From assembly GCA_031401235.1 (NCBI GenBank), contig JANNRJ010000002.1, positions 91,609 through 155,608 of the forward strand: a stretch of DNA of 64,000 nt, written 5' to 3'. Made by a program: the position numbers and the translations under genes. Shown in pieces: positions 1 to 8,904 of the stretch; position 1 is the first letter of the stretch; every line of letters starts with the position of its first letter. Under the pieces are notes generated by a model that saw only the letters and a list, made by a program, of their open reading frames with translations, ran no database searches and was not told the DNA's origin. Source of the stretch: UBA3006 sp031401235 (GTDB lineage: Bacteria; Actinomycetota; Acidimicrobiia; Acidimicrobiales; Ilumatobacteraceae).

Positions 1-2121
1 TATGGGTTGGAAGGTGCCGAATCGGCAATTCCGATTTTGGATGTGATTCTCGAACAGGTCGCGGATTCAAAGATGCACGGTGCGGTTCTGGGCATGGCTC
101 ATCGCGGTCGTTTAAATGTCTTGGCCAATGTAATGGGCAAGAGTTACGATCAGATTTTTCAAGAATTTGAGGGCCACATCGACCCATCATCGGTACAAGG
201 TTCTGGTGATGTCAAGTATCACCTCGGCGCGGTTGGCACGTACGTTTCGCGAAACGGCTCAAAGCTGCCAATCGAATTGTCGGCCAACCCGAGTCATCTT
301 GAGGCGGTTAATCCAATCGTACTCGGGACAGTCCGCGCGGCTCAAGATCATATCGATCCGCCATTGTCGTATTCTGTGTTGCCAATTCTTGTGCACGGTG
401 ACGCATCGTTTGCCGGACAAGGCATTGTTGCCGAATGCTTGGCGATGAGCGACACCAGCGGTTATCGCGTTGGCGGCACGATTCATCTCATTATCAATAA
501 TCAAATTGGTTATACGACGGCACCCCAGTATGCGCGCTCATCGCACTATTGCAGTGATGTTGCCAAGACTGTGCAGGCTCCGATCTTCCATGTCAACGGT
601 GATGATCCAGAGGCTTGTATCCGCGTCGCCCAACTTGCTTTCGAATATCGTCAACGATTCCACAAAGATGTTGTTATCGACATGCTGTGTTACCGCCGCT
701 ACGGCCACAACGAGGGCGATGATCCCAGTTACACACAACCGTTGATGTACAAGGCGATTGCCGAACGTCGCAGTGTGCGCAAGTTATATGTCGAAACGCT
801 GGTAAAAAGGGGTGACATCACCCTCGAAGAGGCGGAAAATGCACTTGCCGACTATCAGACCCGTCTACAGAATGCGCTCGATGAGACTCGAGCATCGGCT
901 CCGAATCTAATTTCTGTTCCAAAACCTCCCGCGCCAGTCGGGGTATTGCCACATGTGGCTACTGGGGTAAAACGAGAAGTACTCGATGAAGTCTTCCATC
1001 ACCTCACCGAATATCCGGAAGGTTTCGCTCCACATCCAAAATTGGTGAAGCAGTTTGAAGCGCGGGCACGCCAATTCGATTCCGAGCATAATGTCGATTG
1101 GGCAACGGCAGAAGCACTCGCGTTTGGTTCACTCGTAATCGAAGGTACGCCTGTTCGATTGGTTGGCGAAGATACGCGCCGTGGCACATTTAGCCAACGT
1201 CATTCAACGTTGGTCGATTACAACACCGAATATAGGTGGGTCCCGCTGGCGACACTGCCGAATGCAAGGTCCAAGTTCTGGGTATACGACTCGTTGCTGT
1301 CCGAGTATGCCGCACTCGGTTTTGAGTATGGATACGCGAACGCCAAATCACAATCACTCGTGATGTGGGAGGCGCAATTCGGAGACTTCGCCAATGGGGC
1401 CCAGGTGATTATCGATCAATACATTGTCGCTGCAGAAGACAAGTGGGGCCAGAACAATGGTCTCGTGTTGTTATTGCCGCATGGATATGAAGGTCAAGGT
1501 CCTGAGCATTCTTCAGCGCGAATGGAGCGCTTCTTACAACTCTGCGCCGATGACAATATTCAAGTTTGCTATCCAACGACTGCAGCGCAGTATTTTCATT
1601 TGCTCCGCAGACAGGTTCGCCGTGAAGTCCGAAAGCCATTGGTGGTGATGGCACCCAAACAGCCATTACGAATGAAGCTGAGTCACTCGCACATTGATCA
1701 ACTTGTGCAAGGCAGTTTTCAAGAAGTTCTTGATGATCCATCGGCACCAAATGCACAAGGCGTGACGCGCATCGTGTTTTGCAGTGGCAAGGTTGCCTGG
1801 GATGCTATGGCTGAGCGTGACAAACGCAAGGCAAATGTGGCGATCGTGCGAGTCGAACAGTTGTACCCATTCCCGCGAGAACAACTCAGCGAGATATTGA
1901 ATCGCTACCCAAATGCGAAACAACTTTTATGGTTGCAGGAAGAACCGGTGAATATGGGGGCGTGGCGTTTCATCGATCATCTAGTTTGGCAACTCAAGAA
2001 TCGTGGTTACGACTGGCGTCATGTGGCACGCGTGGAGTCGGGAAGTCCCGCCACTGGTTCGAAGGCAATCCATGACCAAGAACTTGCAGATTTGATGGAG
2101 CAAACTTTCAGTATTTGGTAA
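1..2121 (+). CDS. kgd: 2-oxoglutarate dehydrogenase E1 (Kgd/OdhA-type), 5'-truncated by window edge
   Basis: This is the thiamine-diphosphate E1 enzyme that decarboxylates 2-oxoglutarate in the TCA cycle. The reading frame is open from base 1 and the first visible residues (YGLEGAESAIPILD) correspond to the internal FSLEGAES motif, so the true start lies upstream. Visible family motifs are GMAHRGRLNVLANV, the ThDP motif GDASFAGQG followed about 27 residues later by NNQIGYTT, GEDTRRGTFSQRHS, and the C-terminal LQEEPVNMGAW. In actinobacteria the complete protein usually carries an extra N-terminal E2-like acyltransferase domain (Kgd/OdhA); that part cannot be seen here. No gene follows on the same strand; the next gene converges after 25 bases. 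Confidence 0.95.
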   Translation, partial: YGLEGAESAIPILDVILEQVADSKMHGAVLGMAHRGRLNVLANVMGKSYDQIFQEFEGHIDPSSVQGSGDVKYHLGAVGTYVSRNGSKLPIELSANPSHLEAVNPIVLGTVRAAQDHIDPPLSYSVLPILVHGDASFAGQGIVAECLAMSDTSGYRVGGTIHLIINNQIGYTTAPQYARSSHYCSDVAKTVQAPIFHVNGDDPEACIRVAQLAFEYRQRFHKDVVIDMLCYRRYGHNEGDDPSYTQPLMYKAIAERRSVRKLYVETLVKRGDITLEEAENALADYQTRLQNALDETRASAPNLISVPKPPAPVGVLPHVATGVKREVLDEVFHHLTEYPEGFAPHPKLVKQFEARARQFDSEHNVDWATAEALAFGSLVIEGTPVRLVGEDTRRGTFSQRHSTLVDYNTEYRWVPLATLPNARSKFWVYDSLLSEYAALGFEYGYANAKSQSLVMWEAQFGDFANGAQVIIDQYIVAAEDKWGQNNGLVLLLPHGYEGQGPEHSSARMERFLQLCADDNIQVCYPTTAAQYFHLLRRQVRREVRKPLVVMAPKQPLRMKLSHSHIDQLVQGSFQEVLDDPSAPNAQGVTRIVFCSGKVAWDAMAERDKRKANVAIVRVEQLYPFPREQLSEILNRYPNAKQLLWLQEEPVNMGAWRFIDHLVWQLKNRGYDWRHVARVESGSPATGSKAIHDQELADLMEQTFSIW

Positions 2122-2146
2122 TCGATATTGTGAAGTGGTTAAGCGT

Positions 2147-2779
2147 TTAAAATTCGATTGCTAATATTTGAGCCAGTTCGTCCAGCGCCTGTTTGCTAGT
2201 TGTCACTTTTATGGTCGTCATTCCCATGGCGGCCGCAGGCTTGAGATTGATGCCTAGATCGTCCAAGAACACGCACTCGGATGGATTGACATTGATCGTT
2301 TGGCAGGCGATCTCGTAGAAGCGACGTTCTGGCTTCCGCACGCCGATCATGCTGCTTTCGATTACGGCATCAAATCGTGCTAGCACTTCCTGAAGCTCTA
2401 GTTGGCGCATAGTTGGGTCTGCGGATTGGGTACTCACCACATTGTTCGTTAGGCAGGCAATAATGTAATCAGACGCTTTGAGTACATCGAGTGCATGCAC
2501 CATGTCGAGTCGTAATTCTCCCGCCAGAAGACTAAGCACATCGGCTCCAGAAACGCGATGACCCTGTTTTTCACTCTCGACGGCAAATAATTCGTCGAAT
2601 TCTGGATACGTGATTTCACTTCGCTCAAGTTTGGCCCAAGCATTTTCGTGTGGACTCAAGGAGTTGATCGAGCGGATAAAATTGATCGGCAGTCCGTGTT
2701 CCCGCTCGTAGTGGTTAAACGACTCAAATGGGCTGGAAACAATGACCCCGCCAAAATCGAACAAAACTGCCCTATGCAC
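2147..2779 (-). CDS. HAD-superfamily phosphatase (EPHX2-N/ACAD10-like subfamily)
   Basis: A 210-residue haloacid-dehalogenase hydrolase. Motif I is FDFGGVI (residues 7-13, nucleophile Asp8, with Gly where many HADs have the second Asp, as in the epoxide-hydrolase N-terminal phosphatases). Motif II is CLTNN, motif III the Lys of GVRKPERRFYE and motif IV VFLDDLGINL. The helical cap falls between motifs I and II, as in class C1 HADs. The start is GTG at 2779; a TACGCT hexamer lies exactly 6 bases before it, which suggests a leaderless transcript. The substrate is unknown. It converges on the 2-oxoglutarate dehydrogenase gene. Confidence 0.85.
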   Translation of the reverse strand: MHRAVLFDFGGVIVSSPFESFNHYEREHGLPINFIRSINSLSPHENAWAKLERSEITYPEFDELFAVESEKQGHRVSGADVLSLLAGELRLDMVHALDVLKASDYIIACLTNNVVSTQSADPTMRQLELQEVLARFDAVIESSMIGVRKPERRFYEIACQTINVNPSECVFLDDLGINLKPAAAMGMTTIKVTTSKQALDELAQILAIEF

Positions 2780-2842
2780 GCATTGAGCGTAGGCGACGGC
2801 ATGGCGCGAGAAATCGGCTCGTCTAATGATTGACTACATAGC

Positions 2843-3880
2843 ATGGCAAAACATGTTGTAGTTGACGGTTCCAACCTCGCCACTGAGGGTCGCACCGTGC
2901 CGAGCCTGAAGCAACTGAATGAAGCGGTGCTTGCATTCATGACCGAGTACCCAAATACCAAAATCACAGTTGTTGTAGATGCATCATTCGGTCATCGCAT
3001 CGACAAAAAGGAAGTAGCCGAATTTAACAGTGCGATAGACAACAATGAACTTGTTTCTCCGCCGGCGGGAGCTGTTGGTCGCGGAGATGGTTTCGTACTC
3101 ACCATTGCCGAGAAAGTTGGCGCAAGCGTGTTGTCAAATGATAGTTACCAAGAATTTCACCTCCAATACAAATGGCTATTCGATCCAGGTCGACTCCTCG
3201 GGGGAAAACCTGTCCCAAATGTTGGGTGGGTGTTCATTGAGCGACTTCCAGTTCGTGTCTCGGCCAATCGTGATGGAACCGGAACTGGTCGAAAGATTTC
3301 CGCGGTCAGGACCAAGAGGACGAGTCGTGAAGCCTTGCGACCAATGCCGATTCCAAAAGAGCCTCCGCCGAGTATGCGAGCAACGGCTAAAAGCAAATTG
3401 CCCACACCGGCGGCAAAGCTGGCCGCAACGGCAAAACCTGCAGTTGCTAAACAAGTTGTACCGAAATCAGCAACATCACGACAAGCGGTACCGAAAAAGC
3501 CGACATCAAAACAAGTTGTAAAGACGTCTGCCATTAATGAACTTGCACCGTTCCTCAACTTTGTCGAGCGCCATCCAGTTGGCAGCAAGGTCAAGGGTGT
3601 CGTTGATACTTATTCGGCTCATGGAGTGTATGTTCGCATCGGTGAGATTCGCGGATATCTGCCACTGCAATTGATGGCCAATCCAATACCTCGTAGCGCC
3701 CGTGATTATGTGAAGTTGGGCCAGCCAGTGGCACTCGTGGTCGCAAGTTTCACCCCGTCGCGACGAAGCGTTGAAGTTAAAATCGACACACCATTGGGCG
3801 TATCCAACTCGGCGATAAAAAAATCGAAGAAACGAATTTCAGCTTCGCCGAGTCGCAAGGCGAACACTCGAAAGAAGTAG
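2843..3880 (+). CDS. NYN (Zc3h12a-like) RNase domain fused to an S1-type RNA-binding domain
   Basis: A 345-residue two-domain protein. Residues 1-150 look like a Zc3h12a/NYN PIN-fold nuclease: VVVDGSN at residues 5-11 gives the first acidic residue, TVVVDASF follows near 43, and GDGFVLTIAEKVGASVLSND near 80-100 supplies the later acidic positions. Residues about 155-230 are a Lys/Ala/Pro/Ser-rich linker with repeated Lys-Gln-Val-Val-type units. Residues about 240-315 (GSKVKGVVDTYSAHGVYVRI ... GYLPLQLMA) resemble an S1/OB fold, and the tail is very basic. The inferred role is RNA cleavage or quality control in the cytoplasm. xthA follows after 9 bases. Assignment to NYN is by motif reading; the exact target is unknown. 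Confidence 0.75.
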   Translation: MAKHVVVDGSNLATEGRTVPSLKQLNEAVLAFMTEYPNTKITVVVDASFGHRIDKKEVAEFNSAIDNNELVSPPAGAVGRGDGFVLTIAEKVGASVLSNDSYQEFHLQYKWLFDPGRLLGGKPVPNVGWVFIERLPVRVSANRDGTGTGRKISAVRTKRTSREALRPMPIPKEPPPSMRATAKSKLPTPAAKLAATAKPAVAKQVVPKSATSRQAVPKKPTSKQVVKTSAINELAPFLNFVERHPVGSKVKGVVDTYSAHGVYVRIGEIRGYLPLQLMANPIPRSARDYVKLGQPVALVVASFTPSRRSVEVKIDTPLGVSNSAIKKSKKRISASPSRKANTRKK

Positions 3881-3889
3881 GTTGTCGAA

Positions 3890-4663
3890 ATGTTGATTGC
3901 CACCTGGAACGTAAATTCGCTCAAGGCCAGATTGGCGCGAGTGCAAGCTTGGATTCAAGATGTTCAGCCCGACGTGTTGTGCATGCAAGAAACTAAACTG
4001 AGTGATTCCGCGTTTCCAACTCTCACATTCACAGAAATGGGTTACGACTCGGCGCATTTCGGTCAAGGTCAGTGGAATGGTGTTGCCATCGCGTCCAAAG
4101 TTGGCATCAGCGAAGTCGTTGCCAACTTTGCAGTTGGTGCGCCAGATGCCGAAGCGCGCATTATCACGGCACGATGTGGAGGGTGTCTAATTTCTTCCGT
4201 ATATGTACCCAACGGTCGAGCCCTTGACAACGACCACTATCAGTACAAACTGCGGTGGATGAAGCAATTGAAGGATCATCTTTACTCGGTCGCCAAAACC
4301 ACTGATGACGTCGTGGTTGCCGGAGATTTCAATATCGCGCCTAGCGACCTTGACGTCTGGGATCCGGTGGCTCTTGTCGGATCAACGCATGTGAGCGAGC
4401 CGGAACGGAAAGTGCTGGGCGATTTGTGTTCTTGGGGTCTTAGCGATGTATTTCGTGATCAGCACCCAGAAGCGCAACTGTATTCATGGTGGGATTACCG
4501 CAACGGAAGCTTTCACAAGGGTCACGGAATGCGCATCGACTTAGTGCTAGCAAGTGCCACTGTGGCCAAGCGCACAATTTGGAGTGCCATTGATCGCAAT
4601 GCTCGTAAGGGCGAAACACCCAGCGACCATGCGCCAGTACTTATTCGCATTAATGACAGGTAG
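3890..4663 (+). CDS. xthA: exodeoxyribonuclease III
   Basis: A 257-residue exonuclease III/AP endonuclease of the EEP fold that repairs abasic sites and resects 3' ends. Visible motifs are IATWNVNSLKARL (residues 3-15), LCMQETKLSD with the catalytic Glu, YVPNGR, VVAGDFNIAP and the C-terminal SDHAPV with the catalytic His. It is full length for the family. It starts 9 bases after the NYN-S1 gene, so the two are probably co-transcribed; TAGGTT six bases before the ATG also matches the leaderless hexamer but includes the upstream stop codon. Confidence 0.95.
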   Translation: MLIATWNVNSLKARLARVQAWIQDVQPDVLCMQETKLSDSAFPTLTFTEMGYDSAHFGQGQWNGVAIASKVGISEVVANFAVGAPDAEARIITARCGGCLISSVYVPNGRALDNDHYQYKLRWMKQLKDHLYSVAKTTDDVVVAGDFNIAPSDLDVWDPVALVGSTHVSEPERKVLGDLCSWGLSDVFRDQHPEAQLYSWWDYRNGSFHKGHGMRIDLVLASATVAKRTIWSAIDRNARKGETPSDHAPVLIRINDR

Positions 4664-4667
4664 AACG

Positions 4668-5372
4668 ATGAACGACAACCAAAGAGACTCGAATAGCTTC
4701 ACCGATTTCCACATTCGAACCGGTGAAATGTCGGAATATGATCAGGCGCGATCAAATTTTGCCGATGAAGTACGTGCGGTAATTAGTGAACTTCTCTCCA
4801 CATCTGCGCCGATCGCCGAAATACGAGCGGCGCATCAACATGTAACAAATGCAGTGGCCCTCATGAGGCAACGTGAACATGAGGAGAGCTTTGCTGGACC
4901 TGGCGAAGCGGCACTCGCTCAAGTCGGCTCATTTCTCGATCGCAGCCCGCTGATTGGTGCGATCAATCCACTCGCCGTACCAATGCGGGTATCTGGTGAA
5001 CTTGACGACTCAGGTGAGATGATCGCGATCGGTCGAGTAAATTTTGGTGCCGCGTATGAGGGTCCACCTGGGTGTGTGCATGGTGGATTCATAGCCGCCG
5101 CCTTTGACGAAGTGCTGGGTGTTGCTCAATCGTTGAGCGGGAATCCAGGTATGACAGTGAATCTATCGATCGACTATCGATCACCAACTCCGTTAAAACA
5201 ACCATTGATATTTTGTGGACGAATCAAGAATATTGATGGTCGCAAAATTTCAACGACCGGCACCTTGCATCACGGCGAAATCTTGTGCGCCGAGGCAAGC
5301 GGATTGTTTATCTCGATGCGCCCCGAAGTTTTTGAGCGCCTATTAAAAATTAGGCAGAGTGGAAAACTTTAA
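4668..5372 (+). CDS. PaaI-family hotdog thioesterase
   Basis: A 234-residue protein whose second half is a hotdog fold: GCVHGGFIAAAFDEVLG carries the HGG-x(5)-DE signature of PaaI/4-hydroxybenzoyl-CoA thioesterases, followed by TVNLSIDYRSPTP. The N-terminal 90 residues are helical and not recognisable. The frame is open further upstream into xthA, but ATG 4668 lies four bases after the xthA stop and is the sensible start. The likely role is hydrolysis of an acyl- or aryl-CoA; the substrate is unknown. It converges on the helicase gene with a 4-base TTAA overlap. Confidence 0.85.
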   Translation: MNDNQRDSNSFTDFHIRTGEMSEYDQARSNFADEVRAVISELLSTSAPIAEIRAAHQHVTNAVALMRQREHEESFAGPGEAALAQVGSFLDRSPLIGAINPLAVPMRVSGELDDSGEMIAIGRVNFGAAYEGPPGCVHGGFIAAAFDEVLGVAQSLSGNPGMTVNLSIDYRSPTPLKQPLIFCGRIKNIDGRKISTTGTLHHGEILCAEASGLFISMRPEVFERLLKIRQSGKL

Positions 5373-7261
5373 CTCGACTTACTCATAACACTTCTGAAAT
5401 TGTCGATGATCGGCAAAAGTTCTCCGGCGAGTTCCTTGGCCGTGAGAGATCCGAATATTTCGGAAAGTTCTTCCACGCTCGTTGGAAGTGCAGATTCAAT
5501 ACAAACGAGTTCGCGATCGCTGCATACAACAATCGGTAATTGTTTAAATTGACGAGCACGAGCCGCCCTCCATTTGACAAGTTCGTCATGCAAGGCTGGC
5601 CGATTGGTACGGCGGGCGATAGATGAGTATTCATATGCGGAAGTGGATGTTTCGTCGGTAGTGGGTAGATCCGCAAACATCGGGCTAATGCCGGTTTGGC
5701 GCCCATTGCGCGTGTTGGCAAAGCTAATAAATAATCGATGCTCGGCGCGAGTGAGTGCCACATAGGCAAGTCGAATTTCTTCGTTTTGCTGCTCGGTTGT
5801 ATTGGCTGAAGAGTGGGGCAATAGCAAGAGTTCGGCTCCTGCAACAACCACACAATGCCATTCGCGACCTTTCGCTGAATGGAATGTGAGAATTTCGACA
5901 CCGTTTGTATTCTCAAAGTTCAACGAAGTGGCCGCAATCCATGCACTAAATGCTCGACCATCTACGGCGCCAGGATGATCGAGATGCAGAAACTGTCGAA
6001 CTTGATCGGCGACAAGTCGCTCGGCATCATTTGTGGATTCATTCAGCGTGTCACTTGCCCAAGTTGAAAGTCCGTGTCGTCCCTTCGATTGTGCGGCAAC
6101 GGCGCGAGCCGCGGTGATTTCGGGAGATGTTCGCGACGTGCGCACAGGAATGTTGGCCTTGGCCAGTGAGGCAATGATTGGTGCAATCTGGCTGTTGGTT
6201 CGCACCAAGACCGCACATGATCGCCAAGGTTGCGCGCCTCCAGTTGGGGCATAATCCCACAACGCATCCGCAATGGCCGAAGCTTCCGCCGCCGCATCAA
6301 CACATTCGATGAGACGAACCGATGGACCGTCATCTTTTGTCGCCCGAATATGAACGTACTCACTGGTGCGTTGGACAACTCGACGAGCAACTTCAAGAAT
6401 TTGTGGCGAGCATCGATAGTTGTTGGGAAGTTTCAACACTGTTGCTTGGGTAAAGATTTCGGGTAAGGAATCAAAGATCTTGCGGTCCGCTCCATTCCAT
6501 CCGTAAATTGCCTGCAATGGGTCACCTACGACAAACACATCGCTCCGACCGCCGCGAATAGATTCAAACAACGCGAATTGAAGTGGGTTCATATCTTGGG
6601 CTTCATCCACAAAGAGATGCCTAAATCGCCATCGAACGGACTCGGCAAAATTGGGGTCAGTGCCCATGTCTCGCACAACAAGGGCAATGAGGTCATCTAA
6701 ATCGATTACTTGGCGGCGTTTCTTGAGTGTCTCGTATTCCTTATAGATATTGGCAATATCTCCGACTGACCCAGGTAAATAACGATGTGACTTTTTCACA
6801 ACGTTTAGATAATCGGCCGGTGAAACCATTCGGGCATGCGCCCAGTCGATTTCGACCAGCAATTCACGAGGACGTTCGGCAAGCGGGTGAAGACCTGCAG
6901 CCGCCACGGCGAGGGCTTGTCGATTGTGAACGATGTTGGGGACTGGTTGACGGAGATCAACAAGCCGTTGGCGCAGGAGGGCTAGAGCCACGGCGTGAAA
7001 TGTGCCAACTGTCGGCGAATTTCCAACTCCGAGCGACTTCAGTCGCCGTCGCATCTCACTTGCGGCTTCGCGGGTAAATGTAATTGCCAAAACGTTTCCG
7101 GGTTCGGCACTGCCGTTGGCGACGCGATATGCAATGCGATTGGTAAGAACTCGCGTCTTGCCTGATCCGGCGCCGGCGTGAATTATTGTTGCCGATGCAG
7201 GACACGTGACGGCATCGCGTTGATCGGCATCAAGCCCGATTAAGAATTGTCGCGGATCCAC
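5369..7261 (-). CDS. SF1 DNA helicase, UvrD2-like with HRDC-like C-terminus
   Basis: A 630-residue superfamily 1A helicase. Motifs in order: Walker A HAGAGSGKT (residues 28-36), AITFTREAASEM, DEAQDMNPLQ, VVGDPLQAIYGWNGA, LPNNYRC, TFHSAKGREWHCVVV and RLAYVALTRAEHRLF. The last about 75 residues (VVCSDRELVCIESALPTS) resemble an HRDC domain, as in mycobacterial UvrD2. It is somewhat shorter than PcrA/UvrD. The GTG start at 7261 has TATCGT six bases upstream, back-to-back with a similar hexamer serving the divergent PH-domain gene. Expected function: ATP-driven 3'-5' unwinding in repair or replication. Confidence 0.9.
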   Translation of the reverse strand: MDPRQFLIGLDADQRDAVTCPASATIIHAGAGSGKTRVLTNRIAYRVANGSAEPGNVLAITFTREAASEMRRRLKSLGVGNSPTVGTFHAVALALLRQRLVDLRQPVPNIVHNRQALAVAAAGLHPLAERPRELLVEIDWAHARMVSPADYLNVVKKSHRYLPGSVGDIANIYKEYETLKKRRQVIDLDDLIALVVRDMGTDPNFAESVRWRFRHLFVDEAQDMNPLQFALFESIRGGRSDVFVVGDPLQAIYGWNGADRKIFDSLPEIFTQATVLKLPNNYRCSPQILEVARRVVQRTSEYVHIRATKDDGPSVRLIECVDAAAEASAIADALWDYAPTGGAQPWRSCAVLVRTNSQIAPIIASLAKANIPVRTSRTSPEITAARAVAAQSKGRHGLSTWASDTLNESTNDAERLVADQVRQFLHLDHPGAVDGRAFSAWIAATSLNFENTNGVEILTFHSAKGREWHCVVVAGAELLLLPHSSANTTEQQNEEIRLAYVALTRAEHRLFISFANTRNGRQTGISPMFADLPTTDETSTSAYEYSSIARRTNRPALHDELVKWRAARARQFKQLPIVVCSDRELVCIESALPTSVEELSEIFGSLTAKELAGELLPIIDNFRSVMSKSS

Positions 7262-7267
7262 AGACCT

Positions 7268-7315
7268 ACGATAGGCGTTCGGTGTAGTGGTGCGAATATC
7301 GACGCACAGTACGAT
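7268..7315. promoter_or_regulatory. divergent pair of leaderless-type -10 elements
   Basis: TATCGT read on the minus strand (7268-7273) lies 6 bases before the helicase GTG, and TACGAT on the plus strand (7310-7315) lies 6 bases before the PH-domain ATG. Neither start has a Shine-Dalgarno. Both fit TANNNT-N6-start, so transcription would begin at or next to the start codon in both directions. Confidence 0.6.
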
Positions 7316-7321
7316 ACGAGT

Positions 7322-7936
7322 ATGGAGTTTTCACGAAAGTCATTGAATCCTGACGAAGAATTGATTCTCGACCTACACCCACACTGGTGGCACTTCGTTG
7401 CCCCGATCAGTGGGATGGTGGCAGCAGTAGTGATTGCAATATTTTTGACCCAGTTGTCCGGAAATGCCGACTGGAACTGGCTCAAGCAATTTTTAGGTTG
7501 GACTAGGTGGGTCGTTGTCGTTGTTGCAATTGGATTTCTTGTAGTGCGGACGTTGCAGTGGAATACGACTCACTTTGTGGTGACGTCGCACCGCGTGATA
7601 TATCGGCATGGCGTGATTGGAAAAATTGGAATCGATATTCCATTGGAGCGAGTGAATAATGTGAGCATCCATCAGTCGGTTTTCGAACGAGTGATCGATG
7701 CTGGTGATCTACTCATTGAGTCCGGCGGTGAGGATGGACAACAGCGGTTCTCCGACATTCGTGGCCCAGATGAAGTTCAAAACCTCATTCATAATGCGAT
7801 TCGAGTGCACGGTGGAAGTCGCTCGAATGGGGCGAACAGTTCGGTGTCTCAACTTGAAAGACTTGAAGCAATGTTTCAGCGCGGGAGCATCACCCAGGAA
7901 GAATTCGACGAGCAAAAACGGCGATTGCTCGATTAA
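7322..7936 (+). CDS. membrane PH-domain (bPH2/YdbS-like) protein with C-terminal SHOCT
   Basis: A 204-residue membrane protein. Two hydrophobic segments (residues about 24-45 and 58-80) precede a bacterial PH domain (TSHRVIYRHGVIGKIGIDIP, then VFERVIDAGDLLIESGG). The last 30 residues, LERLEAMFQRGSITQEEFDE, form a SHOCT oligomerisation motif. The open frame extends 25 codons upstream, but ATG 7322 is chosen because TACGAT sits exactly six bases before it and the upstream residues are not conserved-looking. The function is unknown; related YdbS proteins are membrane-associated. The 3' end overlaps the convergent LLM gene by TTAA. Confidence 0.8.
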   Translation: MEFSRKSLNPDEELILDLHPHWWHFVAPISGMVAAVVIAIFLTQLSGNADWNWLKQFLGWTRWVVVVVAIGFLVVRTLQWNTTHFVVTSHRVIYRHGVIGKIGIDIPLERVNNVSIHQSVFERVIDAGDLLIESGGEDGQQRFSDIRGPDEVQNLIHNAIRVHGGSRSNGANSSVSQLERLEAMFQRGSITQEEFDEQKRRLLD

Positions 7937-8841
7937 CCAAGGTTCATTGCAGAACTGAAGCGCTCAAGAGATTCGATATCAAATGGCGCTCGAACGGAAA
8001 GATTTATCTGGTCGGCACCGGCGTTAATATATTCACCGATTCGATCGACAATTTGTCGATCACTTCCGGTTAATACCCCTGGTCTGACATATTCAGTGAG
8101 GGCGCCGAATTGTTGGATCAGACTTTCCTCGGTCAGGGCGACACCAACATTGATGGCACATGAAATCTCGCTCGGGTCGCGGCCGATCTTGTGGCAGTGT
8201 TCATGCAGCACGGATCGTTTGTGACCAAACGCTTCGGGGCTGATTAACGGAACGTTCCATCCGTCAGCGTATTTTGCGGCGATGTTTAGCGTGCGTTTTT
8301 CACCTCCACCTCCGATCCAGATTGGCAATTTTTTTTGCACAGGTTTTGGTTCGCATTTGGCATTGGTGAGAGAGAAGTATGTGCCGGAGAAATTGGTGAC
8401 TTCGTTGCGCAGTAGTCCATACACGCACTGAGCCGCCTCTTCAAGTTGATCCATTCGAACTTTGATTGATGGAAAAGGTATTCCATAAGCGTTGTATTCG
8501 ATCTGGCTCCAACCCGCTCCGAGTCCGATGTCGGCCCGCCCATTCGAGAGTTGATCAATCGTGCAAATCATTTTGGCCAGTACCGCTGGGTGTCGGTAAC
8601 CGATGCTGTAAACGAGCGATCCGCAACGCACTTTGGTTGTTTCGCAAGCGAGGGCCGCATGCATCGCCACAGCTTCGAGGCACTCGGGGTCGTCTTGGCC
8701 CGTTGCGGCATAGAAATGATCCCAAATAGAAATCCAACCAAAACCAAGATTTTCAATTTTGCGCCAAAGTACGCGAAGTTCCTCGGTCGAAGTATGTTGA
8801 AGCCCGGCGTGAACACCAAACAAAGTTGCCGATTTCACCAT
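7933..8841 (-). CDS. LLM-class F420-dependent oxidoreductase
   Basis: A 302-residue luciferase-like TIM-barrel flavin/F420 oxidoreductase. Recognisable segments are GFGWISIWDHFYA near residue 35, LVYSIGYRHPAVLAK, LSNGRADIGLGAGW and LPIWIGGGGEKRTLNIAAKYADGWN. F420 use is inferred from the subfamily; the substrate is unknown. TAACCT lies six bases before the ATG on the minus strand, a leaderless-type start. Head-to-head with the alpha/beta hydrolase gene. Confidence 0.88.
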   Translation of the reverse strand: MVKSATLFGVHAGLQHTSTEELRVLWRKIENLGFGWISIWDHFYAATGQDDPECLEAVAMHAALACETTKVRCGSLVYSIGYRHPAVLAKMICTIDQLSNGRADIGLGAGWSQIEYNAYGIPFPSIKVRMDQLEEAAQCVYGLLRNEVTNFSGTYFSLTNAKCEPKPVQKKLPIWIGGGGEKRTLNIAAKYADGWNVPLISPEAFGHKRSVLHEHCHKIGRDPSEISCAINVGVALTEESLIQQFGALTEYVRPGVLTGSDRQIVDRIGEYINAGADQINLSVRAPFDIESLERFSSAMNLG

Positions 8842-8847
8842 GGCATA

Positions 8848-8853
8848 AGGTTA
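8848..8853 (-). promoter_or_regulatory. leaderless -10 of the LLM oxidoreductase gene
   Basis: TAACCT read on the minus strand, six bases before ATG 8841; no ribosome-binding site is present. The same hexamer and spacing occur before the SPFH gene at 12762. Confidence 0.55.
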
Positions 8854-8904
8854 GATGAGTGGCAGAGATTGACCCACGCCTATCCCAAAGGTGAAACTAT
8901 AACG

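Noticed and set aside
8551..8904. 118-residue N-terminal extension of the alpha/beta hydrolase
   Set aside because: It is the antisense of the LLM oxidoreductase gene, and the hydrolase fold is complete from ATG 8905.
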